From: Blakeslea trispora
Lineage: Eukaryota > Mucoromycota > Mucoromycetes > Mucorales > Choanephoraceae
Length of the DNA: 64,000 bases
Reading direction: 5' to 3'
Assembly (NCBI GenBank): GCA_025331445.1
Contig: JAIWNE010000125.1
Span: 1-64,000, forward strand
Under the pieces are notes generated by a model, which was not told the DNA's origin, did no database searches, and worked only from the letters and a program-made list of their open reading frames with translations. Below, piece by piece: positions 58,647 through 64,000 of the stretch. The translations under genes were made by a program, and so were the position numbers. Each line of letters starts with the position of its first letter. The first letter of the stretch is position 1.

Positions 58647-60275
58647 ATGGCTTCTCATCTACCACTTGAAATCTATGAAAACATCAGTACCCATCTCTCC
58701 TTTGATGATTACAATCAACTCATCCTTGTCAATCCTACATTTCACAACATCTTTATCAACCATCTATTTCGACACAGCACCATCCATACTAAAACTCAAC
58801 TCGCCTCTTTTCTACATCAATCCAGATATCATCAACATACGAGACATCTTGAGATAACGACCGATGCATTACGAGACCATCATCTGGACATCCTGCAAGA
58901 GACCATGCCTGATTTACAATCAGCACACCTCACCATGTCTTTCTGTCAGACTCCCTCCTTCCATTCCTTTCATTCCCTTGTCTCACTCACATTGGATCCA
59001 GCACCCTACACCCTTCAGACCCTCAAGGGACTTACTCTACCACCTCGACTCGAGCACCTGACCATCCACTTTACATCTCGTTTTCAATTGACGATCAAGG
59101 CACTCGAGTATCTAGACATCTGTCCTACTTTAAACACCTTGACCTTCAAGTCGGACAGTCTGTCCAATCATTGGCCAAACCGTTCATCCACCCTCCGACC
59201 TTCTTGCGTAAGACAATTGAGCCTGTGTGTGTCGCAAGGTGCAGTCGATCTAGAGATCTGGTTGACCTACATTCGTCGGAAATACTCTCAACTGACCACA
59301 CTCAAGCTCAAGAGGCATACCCTCGATTGGGCCTCTGAAAATGAACTGGATGATGACTATCTGGAGCAAGAGACAGGGTCGTTGTATGATGAGTTTCTGA
59401 GCCATGCCAATCTCGCTCATGTTGAATGTGAGAATATCTTGCCTCATCGAGCCTTTTTTACAACACTGAAAGATAGACCGTTAAGGGTCTTGATGAAACT
59501 GGATTCGATAGCCAATTATTATTTCCTTCAAGCATGTGAACTGAATCTGATCCACTCAAGGGCCATCACTCAGCTAGACTTGTTCTGTCCTCCATTGGGT
59601 CTAGATGTCCTCAGCCAGTCTTGTCCCAACTTGAGCCGATTGATCTTGAGAAAGGAAGAGATGTCTCGGAAAGACAGGATCAAGCTCAATGTTGTCTTGG
59701 ACCGTTTTCCTCATCTTCACTCGCTCGGTCTCGTCGGACTCACGCTGGTATCTGATGAGGACTACCTTCAGGAGGGTCATCCGCTTGAAGAACTCGATCT
59801 GTCTGACAGTTGTGTATGGGTCAGTTTCTTGGATTGTATCTCTCGCCGATGTCTTGATCTCAAACGACTCAGTCTGTCGAATATCAAGTTTGAAGATCAA
59901 TTTCACAAGATCAGCTTGGATCTGCCACAACATACACTAGAGACTGTCCGGATTCAACGTCCTCGTATGACTCATCTTGATTCTCTCATTCGGCTTTTCC
60001 ATCTACCCAACAGATGGTATAGGATGAATACCTACAGTTATCATCCCAAGACCTCCATCGTGTTGGCTCAATCTATCAAGCCATTGGACCCAATCGATGG
60101 CTTGGTTCTGAACACTCTCTTGAGTCAAGACCCTTCCTTTTGTCAAGACATGATACTCCATCATTATTTGTATGATAAAGACGATGGCTTATCCAAAGCA
60201 TTAGTAGCAGGCTACTTTGAGATCAAATGTCAATCCATCCAAACTTTGTATATAAATGAAAGATGTATATTTTAA
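58647..60275 (+). CDS. F-box protein with leucine-rich repeats
   Basis: Single exon, 542 residues. N-terminal F-box: MASHLPLEIYENISTHLSFDDYNQLILVNPTFHNIF. The rest is a series of leucine-rich stretches typical of LRR solenoids (LRVLMKLD, ITQLDLFC, LSRLILRKEEMS, LHSLGLVGLTL, LEELDLSDSCVW, LKRLSLSNIKFED). It would act as the substrate-recognition part of an SCF ubiquitin ligase; the substrate is unknown. It is not obviously a copy of the F-box gene at 27381-29165. G+C content is higher than in surrounding intergenic DNA. Its stop is 20 bp from the convergent MSH2 stop. Confidence 0.87.
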   Translation: MASHLPLEIYENISTHLSFDDYNQLILVNPTFHNIFINHLFRHSTIHTKTQLASFLHQSRYHQHTRHLEITTDALRDHHLDILQETMPDLQSAHLTMSFCQTPSFHSFHSLVSLTLDPAPYTLQTLKGLTLPPRLEHLTIHFTSRFQLTIKALEYLDICPTLNTLTFKSDSLSNHWPNRSSTLRPSCVRQLSLCVSQGAVDLEIWLTYIRRKYSQLTTLKLKRHTLDWASENELDDDYLEQETGSLYDEFLSHANLAHVECENILPHRAFFTTLKDRPLRVLMKLDSIANYYFLQACELNLIHSRAITQLDLFCPPLGLDVLSQSCPNLSRLILRKEEMSRKDRIKLNVVLDRFPHLHSLGLVGLTLVSDEDYLQEGHPLEELDLSDSCVWVSFLDCISRRCLDLKRLSLSNIKFEDQFHKISLDLPQHTLETVRIQRPRMTHLDSLIRLFHLPNRWYRMNTYSYHPKTSIVLAQSIKPLDPIDGLVLNTLLSQDPSFCQDMILHHYLYDKDDGLSKALVAGYFEIKCQSIQTLYINERCIF

Positions 60276-60295
60276 TCGTCCTTGCTCTCTTTTTT

Positions 60296-63200
60296 TTAGT
60301 CTGTGTATGGATTTCCAGCCAATAAAAGTTCTCTTAAATAATCATTACGTTCAATATCTGCTTGGTATTTCTGTTTGATAGCCTCGATTTGATCTTCAGC
60401 ATCTTTAGCAGTAGAAACTGCTGCCATCTCTTGAACCATCTTTTCAATCAAGGCCTCACCTTCCTAAAGAAACAGTGTTAAAATTTTTTTTTGAAAGTGC
60501 AATTCTATACTATATCACTTACTGCTACAGATTGAAGTTTTTGTTTTTGAGCTCCTCGAAGCATATCTGCCTCATCATCCAATTCATCTGCCTTACGCTT
60601 AGCCAAGGCCACAACCGATTTAGGAAACTTGGCCAATTCAGCTACATGAATACCAAAGCTTCGATCACCAAACCCTTCTTTCACTTTATAGAGTAAAGTT
60701 ACTTCATGATCATCTCCTACATGAACAGCCACATGTAAATTCTTGACATGTTTCTGAGTTTCTGATAATGTTGTCAATTCATGGAAATGAGTAGCAAACA
60801 TACAAAAGGCACGAATCTTGGTAGCAATATATCTAAACAACAGATAAGCACACATACATATAGGTTCAGATCATCCTCCTTACTCTGATATAGCCCAAGC
60901 AAGACCCAGACCATCATAAGTACTTGTGCCTCTACCTAATTCATCAATAATCACCAAGGAGTTTCGAGAAGCAGCCTTTAGGATGGTAGATGTCTCCATC
61001 ATTTCAGCCATAAAAGTCGAAACACCTTTCAGTTGACTATCGCCTGCACCCACACGAGCCAAGATGGAATCAAACACACAGAGTGTAGCCTTTGTACAGG
61101 GCACAAAACAACCTATTTGAGCCATCAAAGCAATCACGCCTACTTGTCGAATATAAGTTGATTTACCACCCATATTAGGACCTGTAATGATTTGAAATTC
61201 AGAGGTGTCTAGTAGATTCAAAAGAAAAAAAGGAGGAGTTATATACAAATGATGTCCATTTTCTTGTTCTTTTCTTTTACCTCGAATCATATGTACATCA
61301 TTAGGAATAAAACTAACATAATCTTGTACTTCTAAACAAGGATGACGCGCTTCCTCCAAGACAACATCGCCTTGACCTAATTTCGATATATAAGCATCTA
61401 ATTCAAACCCTCCCATTGCTCAAGAAAAAATTTACCACAAGGATACATGGTAGGTCGTACATAAGGTATGGGTGCCATTACAGAGACATGAGCAAAACTG
61501 ACCAAGACATCCAAATGAGCCAATACACTCCCTAATGCTTCCAAAGTAGGACAATAGGTAGCTGTGATATCCAACACTTCCTTCACTAATCCACGTTGTT
61601 TCTCTTCATATTCTTTCGAGAGTGTACTGTGAGATTCATTCAGTTGCTTTAGACGTTGATTTCTAAAGAAAGTACCACTCTTTTGAGTGGAGAGTTCCAT
61701 GTATTCCGTCTTGTTTCGAATACGAGAAGCCTCTGTTCGACCGACGACACGGAAACAATAGCCATAGAGACTATGTTTCTCTAGTTTCAACTTTTTGTCC
61801 ATCTCCAGGTTAAGCTTATCACTGACTTTTCGATATTCCAAACGCATGTCTTGATCAATCTTTTGTAAACCCGTATAGAGTTCTTGTGAAAAAAAAAAAG
61901 AGGGAAATCAGGAAAGGAACCCTAGAGATTCACTTTTTTTCCTTTTACCTTGTAATTCTTCATTGAATTCTGCTTTAATGATGTATTCATGATTTTCTAG
62001 GGCCTCTAAATCAATGGTTGTCACCACCAATTCTTCTAATTTCTGCAAAATACCAGTATATTCTCGAATGCATCCAGTATAGGTACTTTCTATCAGGGCA
62101 CCCAGGCTAGGATGAGGTCTAGCCTCAAGACATTCAATCAAAGCAGGCAATCGAATCACTAGCTGATAGATACGAATGACATCTTGAAGTGTAGCCAATC
62201 CCTTTTGAAATCGTTTAGCCAGACGATGTAAATCAGGCACATATTTCAAATGATCTTCTTGAATGGCTTGTCTTGTTTCTGTATCCTCATAAAATACTTG
62301 TACAATATCCTGACGTTTACCTAACACGAACAGGTGAGACGTTTGTTTGTTTCATAGCATGTTCACTTTACTGATCTCTTCTAGATTCAACAAAGGCTGT
62401 TTTAACCATTGAGCAAACAAACGACTTCCTTGAGCTGTACAACACTTGTTCAATAGACCATAGACACTGGTGGATTTGGTAGGTCCATCTTTTGCTGTAG
62501 GCAACAAATTCAAAGCAGCTAAAGCAGGTCCATCCAGACGCATGTATTGAGATAAATCATGATGCTTTAAAGTAAATCGACTGAAATTGTTGTCATTATC
62601 CAACAGCTGAAGATAATGAATGACACAGGCACAAGAAGCCATGGCATCCCTCATTTCCAATTCAGCTGTTTCATTCATTTCTCTTTAGTTTTCCTATCTA
62701 TTTGACTCCTATCACACTTACGCAATGCTTCGATGGTGGTCTCACTCTCTAATAACCGAGAAAGATCTTGTGTGATGTTTCTAGCATCAAATTCGTTTCT
62801 CTTTCTCTCAGTCACAACAACCTGACAACGATCCAAGATGCCTCTAATTTTGGTGTTTTCGTAATCCTTTTCTGCATGCATCAACAGACATTCTTTGACA
62901 CCCAATTGAATCACTAAGGACTGTTGTTGTGTGTGTTTAAAAAAAAGATCTTCATGCTTATACAATGATTTCCACTTACTTCCAAATTCGAATAAAGCTC
63001 ATTATCCATAAATTGACTGACACCTAATTGATGCATGGTCGTATCTGCAAAGGCAGCACCTACAGTCTAAACTCATATGTGGATCAGTCAACACTCTATA
63101 TGAATATACGTATATATACCTTTTGATCACCCGATACACTGTATTTCACTGCCATCACAACAGGAGCCGAGGTCAATTGTTTGTTGGCAAACAAGATGTC

Positions 63201-63780
63201 TTCTACTGCCTGTAGATTACCAGGAGAAGCCTTTCGTTGCAGTTGCCACTCAAGTCGCTGTTGTTTCCAGATTTCGATTTTCAATTGTTTGTTCAACAAG
63301 ACATCACGCATGAATGTCTCTGCTACATTGTTGGTTAATTTGGTCGTTGGTAAGCCGGTTTCACTATCGCCTTGAACAGAAAAAAGTCATTCAACATGTT
63401 TGTCAATGTCGAGCCCGAAATTGCTTACCAAACCAATATTTAATCACACTGACAGTTTCAAACACTTGTTGAGCTACATAATGAGCATCATCACCATGAC
63501 ACGTATAATAAGCAGCATCATTGGCTTCACGTTCAAATAGTCGAATCGTATGTTCTTCAGGCTTTTTTTTTATAAAAAAAAAATATGAGAGAAACATTTT
63601 CTTTAGCATGATCTCAAGAAACTTACAGTCTCGAGTGATTGAAAAAACTTGACAAAGTTTTGTTGTTCAGGTTTTTCTATTAAAGTCCTTTTTTATTATA
63701 TAAAGATAGTTTTTTTTTTTAAAGAAGGCAAGCAACATACCAACATCAGGTAGATCTTCACTTGCTGCTGTTTTTGACAT
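60296..63780 (-). CDS. MSH2: DNA mismatch repair ATPase Msh2
   Basis: Partner of Msh6/Msh3 in mismatch recognition (nuclear). Exons in gene order: 63741-63780, 63627-63676, 63429-63561, 63120-63370, 62980-63066, 62722-62920, 62372-62665, 61949-62320, 61436-61882, 61281-61397, 60884-61208, 60523-60832 and 60296-60463; 930 residues (human 934). Domains in order: MutS I with FVKFFQSLE, connector, lever/clamp, and ATPase with Walker [12 protein letters not shown] (about 671-681), the ABC-type signature [10 protein letters not shown], Walker [17 protein letters not shown] and the His of FATHFHELT. The intron 61398-61435 is only 38 bp; a frame change there demands an intron or an indel. Two ACGCG motifs lie within 75 bp upstream of the start. 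Confidence 0.94.
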
Positions 63781-63810
63781 TTTTTTTTTTTAAGAAATAA
63801 AAAAGAATAA

Positions 63811-63855
63811 ACGCGCTCCCTGTTTCTCTTTTTTTTTTTATAAAATTTAACGCGT
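63811..63855 (-). promoter_or_regulatory. Two ACGCG (MCB-like) elements upstream of MSH2
   Basis: ACGCGC at 63811-63816 and the palindrome ACGCGT at 63850-63855, 31 and 70 bp upstream of the MSH2 ATG. ACGCGT is the MluI cell-cycle box bound by MBF, which drives replication and repair genes at G1/S in yeasts. CpG-containing hexamers are rare in this AT-rich DNA. Confidence 0.5.
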
Positions 63856-63917
63856 TTCAATGTCCGATAGTCATTGCATGAAAAAAAAAAAAACTAATGA
63901 TAAAAGGGAGGGGGGTA

Positions 63918-64000
63918 TCAAAGGATTTCAATACCATCTGTTTGTGATGATGGGCTACCTGGTGGTTGAGACGATGTTTCTTGTGAATTATTAGTGGGTG
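63918..64000 (-). CDS. 3' end of a further gene (partial)
   Basis: On the minus strand a frame is open from the window edge to a TGA at 63918-63920. It encodes about 26 residues rich in Ser, Pro, Gln and Thr. It lies 137 bp upstream of MSH2 in tandem. The short polar C-terminus does not identify a family. It could be a chance frame. Confidence 0.4.
   Translation of the reverse strand, partial: PTNNSQETSSQPPGSPSSQTDGIEIL

Noticed and set aside
1..64000. tRNA, rRNA, snRNA and CRISPR signals
   Set aside because: I looked for tRNA B-box-like GGTTCGAATCC on both strands, conserved rRNA blocks and spaced direct repeats and saw none; a covariance-model scan would be needed to exclude small ncRNAs.

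Overview
The window reads as nuclear DNA of a filamentous fungus, most likely a Mucorales-type (Mucoromycota) mould. The evidence is gene content (a PacC/Rim101 regulator, a Chs3-like chitin synthase, a fungal-type Mic12-like MICOS protein), many short introns of mostly 50-60 bp with GTAAGT-like donors, AT-rich intergenic DNA full of poly-A/poly-T runs, and non-LTR retrotransposon remains. Exon joins were made by eye from frame, splice sites and family conservation; no alignment was run. I saw no rRNA, tRNA or CRISPR array.

Layout. 1-5 kb: the 3' end of an unrecognised gene, mitochondrial-type methionine aminopeptidase, a double-CDGSH iron-sulfur protein with a hydrophobic tail, and convergent RNase P/MRP subunit Rpp40. 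5.7-6.2 kb: a secreted cysteine-rich protein built from two near-identical domains. 6.2-9 kb: intergenic DNA with a small palindromic transposon (MITE). 9-14.3 kb: PacC/Rim101 and a PI4P 5-kinase. 14.3-25.8 kb: gene-poor, with two 5'-truncated LINE insertions, each bounded by a target-site duplication (16.84-18.53 kb and 22.22-24.94 kb), and one small hypothetical gene. 25.8-29.2 kb: homoserine kinase and an F-box protein.

31-64 kb is compact and housekeeping-rich: chitin synthase, APC2, KRI1, a septin-like GTPase with a C-terminal membrane segment, TRAPPC8/Trs85, a Mic12-like protein, DEAD-box helicase Mak5, Atg18, a small ORF, proteasome beta6 and beta5 head-to-head, a class II histone deacetylase with an N-terminal Tudor/chromo-barrel-like domain, a second F-box protein, MSH2, and the 3' end of one more gene. 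Neighbouring genes are often 5-110 bp apart, including convergent pairs whose transcripts must nearly meet or overlap.

Shared themes are ribosome and RNA biogenesis (Rpp40, KRI1, Mak5), autophagy and trafficking (TRAPPC8, Atg18, PI4P 5-kinase), protein turnover and the cell cycle (APC2, two proteasome subunits, two F-box proteins), and cell wall or pH response (chitin synthase, PacC). The most unusual items are the transmembrane septin-like protein, the Tudor-HDAC fusion whose catalytic D-I-H is split across a 9-nt microexon, the tail-anchored-looking double CDGSH protein, and the duplicated cysteine-rich secreted protein.
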